The notes below the pieces were generated by a model. The model was given only the letters and a program-made list of their open reading frames with translations, did not search any database and had not been told where the DNA came from. Positions 8,318 through 18,700 of a stretch of DNA of 64,000 nucleotides are shown here, piece by piece. The position numbers and the translations under genes were made by a program. The DNA is from Oligoflexus tunisiensis (GTDB taxonomy: Bacteria > Bdellovibrionota_B > Oligoflexia > Oligoflexales > Oligoflexaceae). Every line of letters starts with the position of its first letter. The stretch's first letter is position 1. Location: positions 4,235,853-4,299,852 of the forward strand of contig NZ_BDFO01000001.1 of assembly GCF_001748245.1 (NCBI RefSeq). The letters run 5' to 3'.

Positions 8318-9613
8318 TCAGGGACTTGCCTGCGCGGACGACCCATGAGCCTGGCACGCATCGAGGGACTTTGAAATTTGTGCCTGGAGCTCTTCTATGA
8401 TGTCCAAAACCTCCCCACCTCCAGCATCTGCCTTGAGGCATTCCAGCATTTGAGTCAGTCCCTTCAGAACCATGGGCGCATTGCGGGCATAGTGATGCAG
8501 ATGTGGAATAGTGCTTGAAAGCACATCGCTGACGCCAAGGATGGGCTGTATCACCCGAATGGAGCCTTGAGCGTCCTTATGCAGGGGACTTTGCTGGGGC
8601 AGGTGCATCATCGTTTGGAATGCGGAACGCAGATAGTCAATACATTGAAGAGCCGTATAAGGGTCATTTAAAGATGGCGAGAGGGCGCGAACGGCCATCT
8701 CAACGAGCATATGAAAGCCAAATTCGAGATCCTGTTCCATGGTTCGTTCAGTCCCCAGGATGAAACTTTCACAGATGGCAGGCGTGAGGCTTTCCCGATT
8801 TATTTTCTTGCCTGAGACACGCGCCAGGGCATCATCCTGGGTAATAAACGAGCCCGGCCTGACAATGATTTCAATCATGACATCATATTCGGTCGCCAGT
8901 GTGACGAGTTCATTCAGATTGCAGGCCTGTAAATATCCCGCGCTGCGGGAACAGACGGGGATGGAATCGGAATCCAGTGTCCAGACCTTCCCATCATTGC
9001 GGCTGTCATTGTTCTCAGGCTGAGGACCATTCAAGCTTCTGATCGTCTCGAGCAATTCGTCGCATGTCGTCGCTGCAATATGGGACGCCTGAATGGACCG
9101 GGCAGTATGGTGGACGAAATAGATCAGAACAAAGACACTGCAAATGGCCAATGCGATGCTAATCGTGACGCCCAGCCGTGGAGTAAAGGCCTCACGCCCC
9201 GCCTCGTCTCCACTCAGAGTGGAAGGCAGTATCAGAAGACTATAGACGAATGTGGCCACAAACGTGCCGAAGGCCACGTGAATTGATCGATCCCGCATGA
9301 AATTTCTGAGCAGGCGGGGACCATATTGCTGGGACGCGAGGGAGAGGACGACCATGGAGATCGAGAATGTCACGCCAGCCACGGTTATGATGGAACCGGC
9401 AACCGCGCTCAGAACATCACGGGCGGCGTCGGGTCCTCCCGAGAAAAATACCATCCACTCAGGCAGCCTCGAACTCTTCAGGACGTCATCAACCTTGAGA
9501 CTGAAAAACGCCCCCAGCGCTGCAGCTCCGGCCATCAATCCTGGGATAAACCAGTAGGACGCGCGCAGCTTCCCAAGGACGAGATTCATACGCTCGGAAA
9601 ATACTGTGATCAC
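8318..9613 (-). CDS. DUF2254-family integral membrane protein
   Basis: This is a 431-residue protein from a GTG at 9613, where AAAGGA lies upstream. An internal ATG at 9589 has a weaker site but is possible. The N-terminal half has about four hydrophobic segments: SYWFIPGLMAGAAALGAFFS, SAVAGSIITVAGVTFSISMV, HVAFGTFVATFVYSLLIL and ISIALAICSVFVLIYFV. A soluble half follows, with GSFITQDDALA and the family-typical RALSPSLNDPYTALQCIDYL. These are hallmarks of DUF2254, a predicted inner-membrane family of unknown function found beside transporters and stress genes. Its strand opposes the genes on both sides, so it is probably a single-gene unit. It converges on the EEP gene with 19 bases between them. 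Confidence 0.85.
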   Translation of the reverse strand: MITVFSERMNLVLGKLRASYWFIPGLMAGAAALGAFFSLKVDDVLKSSRLPEWMVFFSGGPDAARDVLSAVAGSIITVAGVTFSISMVVLSLASQQYGPRLLRNFMRDRSIHVAFGTFVATFVYSLLILPSTLSGDEAGREAFTPRLGVTISIALAICSVFVLIYFVHHTARSIQASHIAATTCDELLETIRSLNGPQPENNDSRNDGKVWTLDSDSIPVCSRSAGYLQACNLNELVTLATEYDVMIEIIVRPGSFITQDDALARVSGKKINRESLTPAICESFILGTERTMEQDLEFGFHMLVEMAVRALSPSLNDPYTALQCIDYLRSAFQTMMHLPQQSPLHKDAQGSIRVIQPILGVSDVLSSTIPHLHHYARNAPMVLKGLTQMLECLKADAGGGEVLDIIEELQAQISKSLDACQAHGSSAQASP

Positions 9614-9809
9614 GATCCCACCGATCCTTTGTCATCTCATTCCGCCGCCAACCCTGTTAGCAAGACTTGGACCAATAATGAAGAATGCAAAAGGAATGAA
9701 TGTTGCAAAACCTGGACAGGGAGTGTTGACCCAGGTCGATGCTCCACCATGCTGCAGAAATTTCAGTATGGAGCAGACTCGACAGGGCCACTTGGGAAAG
9801 GGGCATGAA

Positions 9810-10670
9810 ATGTTGTACAGCACGCATGCGATCACAAAGGTCAAGCTCAGGGCCTCCGATGGAGCCTATGGGGATATTAAGGATGTCTACTTTGATGATA
9901 TCTCCTGGGTCATACGATATTTCGTTGTGGACATTGGAACCTGGCGAGCGGATCGTCTTGTTCTGATCAGTCCGGAAGCCTTGACTCATTACAGTGAAGA
10001 CGATAAGGCTTTTCACACGAAGCTCACCCGACAGCAGATTGCCGACAGTCCACCCTCAGACTCGGAAAAAACCGTGTCGCGGCAGCATGAAGAGCGCCTG
10101 AGCCAGTACTATGGATGGAGTCCTTACTGGACCACTCCCTTGGGCGCTTACCCTTGGCCTGGAATTTATAGCTATCCACCCTATGGGGAAGAATCGGCGG
10201 GTAGGGACAGATGGCAAAATGATTCCCTGCCACCCACGGTAGGCAAGGAACTTCAGGCACGAATCGACCAGGACAAGGACCAGGACGTCCACCTGCGCAG
10301 CTTTAATGAAGTGAGAAAATACGGTCTGCGCGCCACGGATGGTGATCTTGGCATTTTGGAAGACCTGCTGATTGAACCAGAATCCTGGCGGGTCACCCAT
10401 GTGATCGCGGATGCACGCCGGTGGTGGCCTGGTGGCGAGGTCGTGATCGATCGAGGCCTCGTTCAAAACATCGACTGGTACGATCAGAAGATCGAGGTGG
10501 CCATGACCCGCGATGAGGTGAAGAACGCACCACCTTACGATCGGGACCAGGGCATCACGGAATCCTATCAAATGGCGTTGTCCCATTATTATCGGCGCTT
10601 CAAGGATCGGACGTTGGGAACGCCACCGGGCGGAGTCGCGGGTGACTATCAGCCAGGACCTCATGCATAG
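9810..10670 (+). CDS. Protein with two PRC-barrel domains
   Basis: The ATG at 9810 follows GGGAAAGGGGC and gives 286 residues. The track to 9606 is open further upstream but contains only non-conserved sequence. Two PRC-barrel units are visible. The first, residues 1-75, has KVKLRASDGAYGDIKDVYFD and then VRYFVVDIGTW-like strands. The second, about residues 168-240, has YGLRATDGDLGILEDLLIEP and VTHVIADARRWWPGGEVVI. A Pro/Tyr/Trp-rich linker joins them. PRC-barrels occur in ribosome-maturation and photosynthetic proteins and in many stress-linked proteins. This two-barrel form is common and its function is unassigned. The M48 gene begins 11 bases later, suggesting an operon. Confidence 0.85.
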   Translation: MLYSTHAITKVKLRASDGAYGDIKDVYFDDISWVIRYFVVDIGTWRADRLVLISPEALTHYSEDDKAFHTKLTRQQIADSPPSDSEKTVSRQHEERLSQYYGWSPYWTTPLGAYPWPGIYSYPPYGEESAGRDRWQNDSLPPTVGKELQARIDQDKDQDVHLRSFNEVRKYGLRATDGDLGILEDLLIEPESWRVTHVIADARRWWPGGEVVIDRGLVQNIDWYDQKIEVAMTRDEVKNAPPYDRDQGITESYQMALSHYYRRFKDRTLGTPPGGVAGDYQPGPHA

Positions 10671-10681
10671 ACGGGATTATC

Positions 10682-12157
10682 ATGTTGCATCAAAGTCTGT
10701 TTCATACGTTCCTATTGAGTCTGCTTCTCATAGGGACGGTCATGAGCTGCGCCACCAATCCTGCAACCGGTGAACGGCAGCTGGCCCTGATGAGCCCGGA
10801 GCAGGAAATTGCTATGGGCCAGCAGGCCCATGCCGAAATTCTCAAGGCTATGGAGGCGCTCGATAATCCGGGGCTTCAGCGTTATGTCAACGACATCGGC
10901 CAGCGCCTGGCGGCCAGCTCGGAACGCCCGGAGCTGCCCTGGACCTTTACCGTGCTCGATGATCCCGTGGTTAACGCCTTTGCTCTTCCGGGCGGGTATA
11001 TCTACATCACACGCGGACTGCTCACTTATCTGACGTCGGAGGCGGAGCTGGCAGGCGTCCTCGGGCATGAAATCGGTCATGTCACGGCCCGGCATTCGGT
11101 GGAACAAATGAGCCAGACCACGCTTGGCTCCCTGGGGCTCGGTATCGGCATCCTGCTCTATCCCGAACTTCAGGAACTGGGCCGCGCCGCGCAACAGGGC
11201 ATGCAGCTTCTCTTTCTCAAATTCAGCCGGGATGACGAGCGCGAGGCCGACCGTCTCGGACTTCGTTATATGACCGACCTTCAGTATGCTCCGCAAAAAC
11301 TCACCGATGTCATGGATGTGCTGGCGGCAGTGAGTCAGGCGCAGGATCAGGAAAAAATGCCTGGCTGGCTCGCCACCCATCCAGCACCCGAGGAGCGCCG
11401 TGAACTTATCGTGCAAACCATCCGTTCCGAAAACCTGCAGCCACAGAATCCGATCGTGAACCAGAATGAATACCTGCAGCATATCGATGGTCTGATTTTT
11501 GGAAGCGATCCACGGGACGGTTATTTTGTGGAATCCCGGTTTTATCATCCCGACCTGCAGTGGCGCATGGAGTTCCCGGAAGGATGGCAAACCACCAATC
11601 AAAGGGACGTCGTCGGAGCGCTCAGCCCATCGCGGGATGCGGCTATGGTTCTTGGCCTCACCAGGAGCAGGACGGTGGATGAAGCGGCTCTGCAGTTTCG
11701 CCAGCAAAAAGGCCTGTCATTTGGCCCCTTACAGGCCATTCAGGTTTCCGGAGCAAGCGGGGTCCTTCTTCCCTTTCGCGCTCAAACCGATCCAGGAATC
11801 ATGGATGGTTTGGCCGCTTTTCTTTCGTATCAAGGCAAGGTCTATCAGGTCATGGGCTACAGCATGGCCGCCCGCTGGGCCGCTTATCGGCCCCAGGTGC
11901 TGCAGACCTTTGAAAGCTTTCAACCGATCACGGATAAGGATATTCTGAGTATCCAGCCCCTGCGCATTACGGTCACAAAACTTCCACAATCCATGTCGTT
12001 GTCTGCGTTTGTCGAACGCCGTTCATCACCTGTGCCCGTGAGCAGGCTGGCCATGATCAATCAGGTGGAACCTCAGGAAACGCTGGCGAAAGGAACGCCC
12101 ATCAAGCGTGTCGATGGGCAGCTGCCGCCTGGGGCCAGAAACGAGATTATTTTTTAG
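10682..12157 (+). CDS. M48-family metalloprotease lipoprotein (BepA-like)
   Basis: This is a 491-residue zinc endopeptidase. The signal peptide ends VMSC, a permissive lipobox with Cys23. The catalytic zinc motif HEIGH is at residues 129-133, and the third ligand lies in the EREAD motif (ExxAD, Glu186). The flanking FALPGGYIYITRGLL and ADRLGLRYM segments are typical of M48C proteases. BepA-type members sit in the periplasm and maintain outer-membrane proteins. The remaining 250 residues are a C-terminal extension without obvious TPR units, so the match to BepA is in the protease domain only. It lies between the PRC-barrel gene (11 bases) and a lipoprotein gene (18 bases), probably one transcript. 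Confidence 0.88.
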   Translation: MLHQSLFHTFLLSLLLIGTVMSCATNPATGERQLALMSPEQEIAMGQQAHAEILKAMEALDNPGLQRYVNDIGQRLAASSERPELPWTFTVLDDPVVNAFALPGGYIYITRGLLTYLTSEAELAGVLGHEIGHVTARHSVEQMSQTTLGSLGLGIGILLYPELQELGRAAQQGMQLLFLKFSRDDEREADRLGLRYMTDLQYAPQKLTDVMDVLAAVSQAQDQEKMPGWLATHPAPEERRELIVQTIRSENLQPQNPIVNQNEYLQHIDGLIFGSDPRDGYFVESRFYHPDLQWRMEFPEGWQTTNQRDVVGALSPSRDAAMVLGLTRSRTVDEAALQFRQQKGLSFGPLQAIQVSGASGVLLPFRAQTDPGIMDGLAAFLSYQGKVYQVMGYSMAARWAAYRPQVLQTFESFQPITDKDILSIQPLRITVTKLPQSMSLSAFVERRSSPVPVSRLAMINQVEPQETLAKGTPIKRVDGQLPPGARNEIIF

Positions 12158-12175
12158 CTCATTGAGGAGACGACA

Positions 12176-13018
12176 ATGAAACAACTCTGTATGTCCTGTA
12201 TCATGTCAGGTTTCGTCCTTGCCCCTTGGGGCTGCACCAAGAGTGCTCCGGTACCCGCAAGCGTCCGCGTGGAGGATATTAAGGAAAACCCTGCTCTGTA
12301 CTTAGGCAAGGAAGTGACCGTCAGTGGCGAAATCGAGAAAGTATTTGGAACCCGGGCGTTTCAGCTGGGAGGCACGGACTTCTTTGATAGTGAGATTCGT
12401 GTCCTGACAAACCAGCCCCTCAAAGAAAGTGTACGGCGTCGTGCAGAGGAACCATTCCGAGTGGATGATATCGCTCTGGTGACGGGAACTCTTCGCAATA
12501 TCGTGGTCGCGGACGTCGAGCGGGAGTTCAACTTTGATTTGGATCCGAGTTACGAAGTGGAGTTTCAGAATAAACCAGCAATCGTCGCCACATCAGTCTT
12601 GATATCACCGCGAGGACAGGCTACTGAGTCAGCAACGACAGATGGAACGATGAATCACTTACAGACGATTCTGGACAGCCAGGATAAGGCATCCCTGGCA
12701 GGAAAAAAGGTGGAACTGCAGCAGGTTGAGGTGCAGAGCGTCATTGGCGATCAGAGCTTTTGGATAGGTCCAAGCCCCAGCCAGCAGGTTTTTGTGACAT
12801 TTGCTGAAATCCCTACGCCGGGCAAGCCCATGGAAGGACAGGTGGCTATCAAAGCGGGACAGAAGGTCAACTTGAGTGGAGTGATCCGCAGCATGCCGAC
12901 GCTTTCGGAGGAGTGGCTGAAGAGGAACAAAATCGATGACAGGACGGCCAGCCTATTACGTCAGCAGGCCATCTATATCCAGTCCACGGAAATCAAGGTC
13001 GCGGGTGCGGAAGGTTAA
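12176..13018 (+). CDS. Exported protein with two OB-fold-like repeats
   Basis: This 280-residue protein has an N-terminal hydrophobic signal with Cys20 (APWGC, an imperfect lipobox). Two similar segments follow. One starts VRVEDIKENPALYLGKEVTV and continues SGEIEKVFG. The other is ASLAGKKVELQQVEVQSVIG with FWIGPSPSQQVFVTF. Each ends in a strand-rich stretch like the nucleic-acid- or ligand-binding OB fold of YgiW/DUF5666-type periplasmic proteins. The AGQKVNLSGVIRSMP motif supports that reading. Function is unknown. GAGGAGACGACA precedes the ATG. Its position 18 bases behind the M48 protease suggests shared expression, perhaps an envelope-stress unit. Confidence 0.55.
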   Translation: MKQLCMSCIMSGFVLAPWGCTKSAPVPASVRVEDIKENPALYLGKEVTVSGEIEKVFGTRAFQLGGTDFFDSEIRVLTNQPLKESVRRRAEEPFRVDDIALVTGTLRNIVVADVEREFNFDLDPSYEVEFQNKPAIVATSVLISPRGQATESATTDGTMNHLQTILDSQDKASLAGKKVELQQVEVQSVIGDQSFWIGPSPSQQVFVTFAEIPTPGKPMEGQVAIKAGQKVNLSGVIRSMPTLSEEWLKRNKIDDRTASLLRQQAIYIQSTEIKVAGAEG

Positions 13019-13023
13019 TCCGC

Positions 13024-13488
13024 TCACGAACCGGAACTGGATGCCTCCGGGAGATTGGAACAGTCACTCTCCGTCCGAGGCAGTCCGTTATCAATCCAGG
13101 TCAGGAACATCTCCTGCTCACCGGGTTCCAAAGGCTTGCTGAGCAGGTTATAAAAGATCCGATTGCGGATGGCTTTGGTATACGTTTTATAACCATCATA
13201 GTTGGTCAGGATAATTCCTTCCCAGGCGAATGTTTCGTTATGGCATTCGTCGCAGCGCAGCGCACTGAGATCCTTAATCCAAAGTTCATAGCTTGGGATA
13301 TTCAGGGCGCTGCAGGTGGCCGGCGGTTGATTTTCCGCAACCTGGTCCTTGGCAGCCGGGGCAGGATCTGACTCCGTGTCCGCAGCGGCCGCAGTTTCCT
13401 CGGCGGTGTCCTGAGATTTTTCCTTCTGACAGGCGAGCGGGATGAATGAGAGTGCCGCAAGAAGCCCCAAAACCTGACCCATGTGCAT
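13024..13488 (-). CDS. Lipoprotein with a CxxCH haem-c-like motif
   Basis: The ATG at 13488 has GGAG 9 bases upstream and starts a 154-residue protein with a signal peptide ending IPLAC. A low-complexity Ala/Glu/Asp linker (about residues 25-60) is followed by a small domain containing RCDECHNETFAWEG. CDECH is a canonical covalent haem-c attachment motif, and a later methionine in GEQEMFLTWIDNG could be the sixth ligand. This pattern resembles cytochrome-c-like (DUF1588/planctomycete-type) domains in which the haem motif is followed by FLTWIDNG. It converges with the OB-fold gene (5 bases apart). It could be a membrane-anchored mono-haem electron carrier. That role is inferred from motif only. 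Confidence 0.65.
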   Translation of the reverse strand: MHMGQVLGLLAALSFIPLACQKEKSQDTAEETAAAADTESDPAPAAKDQVAENQPPATCSALNIPSYELWIKDLSALRCDECHNETFAWEGIILTNYDGYKTYTKAIRNRIFYNLLSKPLEPGEQEMFLTWIDNGLPRTESDCSNLPEASSSGS

Positions 13489-13759
13489 GGCGAACGACTC
13501 CATGGTTGAATTGATGCACATAAAATATGCAAGGAAAATGCCGTAATAGGGCCTTCGAACAGGCTTTCGAAATTCTTTGCATTTTTACCAAAGCCAGCCA
13601 ACCGGCTTGTTGCAGATCGCACAGCCGGTTTTGAAAGCCTCGCACAGTTGGCAGCAAATGCCCCTACCCGTTTCTGTCAAAACATTGGACAGCCCCGCTT
13701 AATTTCTCCTTCATTGTTCCGATCCACCTGGGGAACTTCTTCGTACAAAAAGGCCGTTC

Positions 13760-15769
13760 ATGCACCGTCCTGGAACACTATTCGTCCGAGTCTGGCTGGG
13801 GCTCATCACCCTATGCTGCGGGCTCCCTGCGGCATGGGCGGCGCACAATCTGCCAGCTCTGACTCTGCCGGACCAGGCCGCGGGCACGTCCTTGACCCAT
13901 TCCCTAGGGATACTCTATGGGGTGCCGTCGGAATGGGGTCCCGAACGTGTGTTCGAAACGTTTCAGAGCGGACGTTACTACAAGGAAACAGGGGAATCCG
14001 TTAACTTCGGCCTGGATTTTTCAACCAAGTGGGTGGCCTTTCAATTAACCAATCCCCGGATGGAAGAGCGGCCTCTTCTCATCGAGAACAACACGACGAT
14101 CATCGATCGTTTGGAGCTGTTCCATCAGCAGGATACAGGTTTTCATTCGCTGGGATCCCAGGGTGATCAGGAACCGATCTCGCAGCGCAGCATCATCAGT
14201 CGGCAGCCGGTTTTCCGGCTCATGGTGCCGCCCGGAACCCATACCTATCTGCTGCGCATGGATGCGGAAAACGTCGTGCAGTTGGGTTTGAAAGTCTGGG
14301 ATGAGCAGGCGTTCCATCATAAGAATGCTCAGGAGCTCATGATCATCAGCCTGCTCCTTGGGTTCCATATCGTGATCGCCCTCTATAATTTTTTCCTGTA
14401 TGTAACCGTGCGCGATCGCATGTACCTGATCTATGTGATCTACGTGCTCAGCAATGTTGCGTACCAGTCGAGTTCCATGGGCATCATGCAGTATGCGCAC
14501 CATATGTTCTTTGGCTGGGAGACCTTGCCGAACTGGGTGATGATTTTTTCGGTGGATGCTGTGATCATCACCGCCCTGATCTTTTCCCATTCGCTTCTTT
14601 CCCTGGGCCTGCAATTCCCCATGATGTCCCGGGCCATGAAGATCTGCGGTGCGATCAGTGTCGTGAACATCCTGATCAACCTGCTGGTTTCCAATAAGAT
14701 GGCCGCAACCCTCTGTCTTTTCAACTCCATCCATGCCGTAACCCTGCTCGTCAGCGCGGGGGTTTATCTTTGCTGGAAACGTTACAAGCCGGCCTACTTT
14801 TACACGCTGGCCTGGAGCTTTTATCTGACCGGTGCCTCGGCGAATATCTTCAGTCTGATTGGGCTGACACCGGCCTTTGAGATCAGCAACTGGATTCAGC
14901 TCTACGGGGGATCGATTGAAATCGTGCTCCTGTCGCTGGCTGTGGGGGGGCGGATGTCCCAGGTGCAGACCCAGCTGACGCGGGTCCTGACGGAACAAAA
15001 GCAGATCGAGGAGGTGGTGCGCTCCGCTCAATTCCTGCGACGTCGGGAAATGGAAACCAATCTGCCAGCTTTTCTGAATTATACTTACTACACCAAACCC
15101 GCTGAGAATATTGGGGGTGACTGGGTAGGGATGATCAACTGTGCCGCGGAAAAACGCCTGTATATTTACCTGGGTGATGTCATGGGGCATGGACTGTCTC
15201 CGGCGCTGATGTCCGTGATTGCAGCCGGTGCCACCCGTGGGGCCATTCACAATAGTTTGCACCAGGAGATGGGGGAACAGAATCGCGTCCTGTATATCGT
15301 GCAGTCCATAAATGAAGCCCTCTTTGATCGCTGTCATGAAGCCAACTGTTTCATGAGCCTCGTGCTCATATCCTTGAACTGGGAAACCGGCGAGGTTTGC
15401 CATGTGAATGCCGGGCATACGCCGCTACTAAAAATATCCGGCGGAAAAATCCATCCGCATGTTCATCCGGGGAGCCTGATCGGGATGTTCAAGACTCCGG
15501 TTTTTCGGGTTCATACGTTCTCGCTGGAGCCTGGGGAATCGATCTTCCTTTACACGGATGGGCTGACGGAAAACACAGCGCCTGGGGGGAAACCGCTTCG
15601 TGTGGCGTCCATCCATAAGGCCCTGACCATGCATGAAAACCTGGATGATTGCCAGGAACGATTGATCGAGCTGATGAGGAATCATTGGAGTCATCAGCCG
15701 GTCGCTGATGATACGACGTTTTTTATGCTGCGGCTGGAGAAGCAGGATCACGTCGCGGTCGCTGGCTAA
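13760..15769 (+). CDS. 7TMR-DISM receptor with SpoIIE/PP2C phosphatase output
   Basis: This is a 669-residue membrane receptor. Residues 1-27 form a signal peptide (ending AAWA). Residues 40-180 are a beta-rich periplasmic 7TMR-DISMED2 domain (WVAFQLTNP, TYLLRMDAENVV). Residues 192-400 hold seven hydrophobic helices of the 7TMR-DISM core (GFHIVIALYNFFLYVTVRDR is its signature). A short coiled coil leads to a SpoIIE-type Ser/Thr phosphatase: IGGDWVG 451-457, LGDVMGHGLSPALMS 471-485, YTDGLTEN 599-606 and DDTTFFML 650-657, which hold the metal-binding Asp residues. It should couple ligand binding in the periplasm to dephosphorylation of an unknown partner, classically an anti-sigma antagonist. 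No such partner is adjacent. It converges on the kinase operon with only 6 bases between. Confidence 0.88.
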   Translation: MHRPGTLFVRVWLGLITLCCGLPAAWAAHNLPALTLPDQAAGTSLTHSLGILYGVPSEWGPERVFETFQSGRYYKETGESVNFGLDFSTKWVAFQLTNPRMEERPLLIENNTTIIDRLELFHQQDTGFHSLGSQGDQEPISQRSIISRQPVFRLMVPPGTHTYLLRMDAENVVQLGLKVWDEQAFHHKNAQELMIISLLLGFHIVIALYNFFLYVTVRDRMYLIYVIYVLSNVAYQSSSMGIMQYAHHMFFGWETLPNWVMIFSVDAVIITALIFSHSLLSLGLQFPMMSRAMKICGAISVVNILINLLVSNKMAATLCLFNSIHAVTLLVSAGVYLCWKRYKPAYFYTLAWSFYLTGASANIFSLIGLTPAFEISNWIQLYGGSIEIVLLSLAVGGRMSQVQTQLTRVLTEQKQIEEVVRSAQFLRRREMETNLPAFLNYTYYTKPAENIGGDWVGMINCAAEKRLYIYLGDVMGHGLSPALMSVIAAGATRGAIHNSLHQEMGEQNRVLYIVQSINEALFDRCHEANCFMSLVLISLNWETGEVCHVNAGHTPLLKISGGKIHPHVHPGSLIGMFKTPVFRVHTFSLEPGESIFLYTDGLTENTAPGGKPLRVASIHKALTMHENLDDCQERLIELMRNHWSHQPVADDTTFFMLRLEKQDHVAVAG

Positions 15770-15775
15770 CGGACG

Positions 15776-18700
15776 TCATGCTGCCTTCCTGTGGCCCTGC
15801 TTCAAGCGATAAAGCGTGATGCCACCCCCCACCCCTTTTAAATTGAAGCTTCCGGCTTTTTCCCAGTTATCATCCCGCAGATAATCGCGGACCACGGAGG
15901 TCATCAGAATTTCGCCTGGAGAAGCCACCGACTCAACCCGTGAGGCCAGGTTCACCGTGGGACCAATCACGGTATAGTCCGAGCGTCGGGAACCACCAAA
16001 CATGCCGACGGTGGCCGGACCATGGTGAATGCCGATTCGCATTTCGAACCGGGGCATGCCTTCGCTTTCCCAGGTTTGTCCCAGCGCAGCCAAACCTTCG
16101 TGCATGAGGCGGGCACAGCGGCAGGCCTTTTCCACCTGCTCTTCGACCGGCATGGCCTCAGGAGCACCGAAAATCACCATCACCGCATCACCGATGAACT
16201 TATCAATCGTCCCGCCCTCCTGGAAAATAACCTCGGTCATGGCGTCGAAGTACTGGTTGAGCACCAGCGAGATGCGGCGGGGTCCCAGTTCTTCCGAGGT
16301 TTTGGTGAACTGGCAGAGATCGGCAAAAAGTATCGTGACTGGGCTGAGTTTGGCCTCATTGATGAATTCCCGGTGACCGAGCGCGATTTCGTTGACCAGA
16401 TGGGGCGGGAGAAAGCGCTTCAGAATATTTTCGGTGAGATCGCGATTGAGCGCGGCGATCGTTCGTTCGCCTTCCTTCAACTTCAGCAGGTTCGCCACCG
16501 TGCTGTGCAACTCGACTTCATCAAAAGGTTTGGCCAGATAAGCGGAGGCTCCCTCCCGGGCGGCCACGACCTTGCTGACATCATCGCCTTTCGCCGTGAG
16601 CAGGATCGTCGGAATGCCGGCGAGCCGGGGATCCTTCTGCAGATCGGCCAGCAGCTCGGGTCCGGATTTACGTGGCATCATCCAGTCGGTGATAATCAGA
16701 TCGAAGGCTTGGTTTTGAAGCAGGCCCAGGGCTTCCTCGCCGTTCCGGGCACCGACCACCCGATACCCCTGACGACGCAGCACGGTCTGAATCAGATCAC
16801 GCATATCATCGACGTCGTCGACCACCAGAATGGTTTCCTCACGGCTGGGTGCGGATGCTGCGTCCAGGGATGGGTCGTGCGGCGCAAGGCCCACTGGCGC
16901 CTGAACATCCGCCAGCAGCCAGTCCTTGGGTTGATAGTCCGAGCTGATGCTCTCTTCGATTTCGCTCGGCGCTTGAATGGGACTCTGGCGAATGGCCTCT
17001 TCCACGCGACTTAAGAGGTCCTGCTTCTGCAAAGGCTTATAGATAACGTGATCGATTCGCGCCTTGTTAATGGCTTTTTCCAGGACTTCAGGGCCGCTTT
17101 CTCCGGTGATCATGATGCGGTGGCAATCGGGCTGAAGGCCAGCAATTTCCATAAGGAAATCAGTACCATCGGCGGCGGTAAGATTGGCATCGACCAGGAC
17201 GCAGCGAATGCGATGCGAACGCATCATCTGCCGGGCACGGTCAAGGTCCTTGACCAGTTCGAAGGTGGTGACACTGTCCGAATCGAGAAGCATCATGCGG
17301 ATGCTCTTCAGGACGCTCTCCTCGTCATCAATGACAAGCAGATCCAGAATCTTGGCCGAGTGCTGGATCTTCGCTTCATCGATCAAGGTCTTGAGGACCG
17401 AAAAGAGTTCGCTCGTAAACGGCTTATAGAAAATTCTATCGATCCTGGCTGTATTGATGGCCTTCTGCACGATGCGATGGCTCCTGGATCGAGCTGTGAT
17501 CAGGATGCGTTTGCAGTGGGGCTGCTCCTGGGCCACATGGGCGAGCAGAGTGGGACCATCCTCGTCGGGCATCACGGCATCGGAAAGAACGCAGTGAACC
17601 CGATAGCGGCTCAGGACGGCTCGGGCTTCATTCGCACTGCCGACGACCTGAAAGTTTTCGCAAATCTGCCGTTGCAGGAGTTCATCCTGAATCTGCTGGC
17701 TCAGGGCGGCATCATCATCGACAACCAGGAGATCAATGGTATGGCTCGCATCAAAGCAGAGCGGAAGGTCAACCCAGAAGATGCTGCCGCGACCTGGCTG
17801 ACTGTCAACTCCCACCGAGCCTTGCATTTTCACGGCCAGTTCTTTCGCCAAAGCCAAACCCAGACCTGTGCCCTCGAATTCCCGTTTGGTGGAACCATCC
17901 ACTTGCGAGAATACTTTAAAGAGATGGCTGATCTTATCCTGGGGAATACCGGGTCCGGTGTCCGCGACCTGAATGCGGGCCATAGGGCCAACCTTCACGA
18001 GAGTCAGGCGGATCTCGCCACCATGCGGAGTGAACTTGAGCGCATTGGAGAGGTAGTTGAAAACGATCTTTTCCAAAGCATCGATATGGGCATTCACCAT
18101 GACGCGATCGAGATCTCTGTCCGTCACATCAAGTTGGAAGCGAATGCCCCGCTGTTCGCAGGTGGGTTGAAAATACTGGGAGATGGAATTCAGGAAGGCC
18201 TGAAGGTCCAGTTTTTTCAGTTGCAGGTCGCCTTCTCCGACGGAAAGTTTCTGGAAATCGAGCAGCTGGTTCACGAGGCGTAAAAGTCTTTTGCTGTTGC
18301 GGGCTGCGACCTGGATGGGTTTGGATTCCTGCTCGCTCTTTTCAGCCTGAGACAGTGAACCCAGAATAAGGGTGAGCGGCGTGCGGAGTTCGTGGGAGAT
18401 GTTTTGGAAGAAGCGGGTTTTTTGTTCGTCGTGGCGCTGCAGCTCTTCATGGGCCTGGACGATTTCTTTCTTTTGTTCGATGAGCTTGTCGCGCTGGGCT
18501 TCAAGCTTATAGGTTTGATTTTTGACTTCCTGTTGCAGGTTATCGGACAGATGTTCGGCCTGTTCGAACGCGCGGGAGAAACGGCGGGCGATCAGGAACG
18601 ACTGAAAAAAGACGAATCCAAGGAGGCCAAATCCGGCCAGAGTCGGCGCCTCAATAATTCTACGGATGGAGAGCAGGTCACTAAAAGTGGCGACGAGAGG

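Noticed and set aside
14045..15418. A 457-residue minus-strand frame within the DISM/SpoIIE receptor
   Set aside because: The sense strand has clear SpoIIE and 7TM motifs. The minus frame is rich in His, Gln and Arg, as expected for an antisense shadow.
17048..18283. A 411-residue plus-strand frame opposite the cyclase kinase
   Set aside because: It coincides with the receiver and kinase domains read on the minus strand. Its composition and lack of a ribosome-binding site fit a shadow frame.
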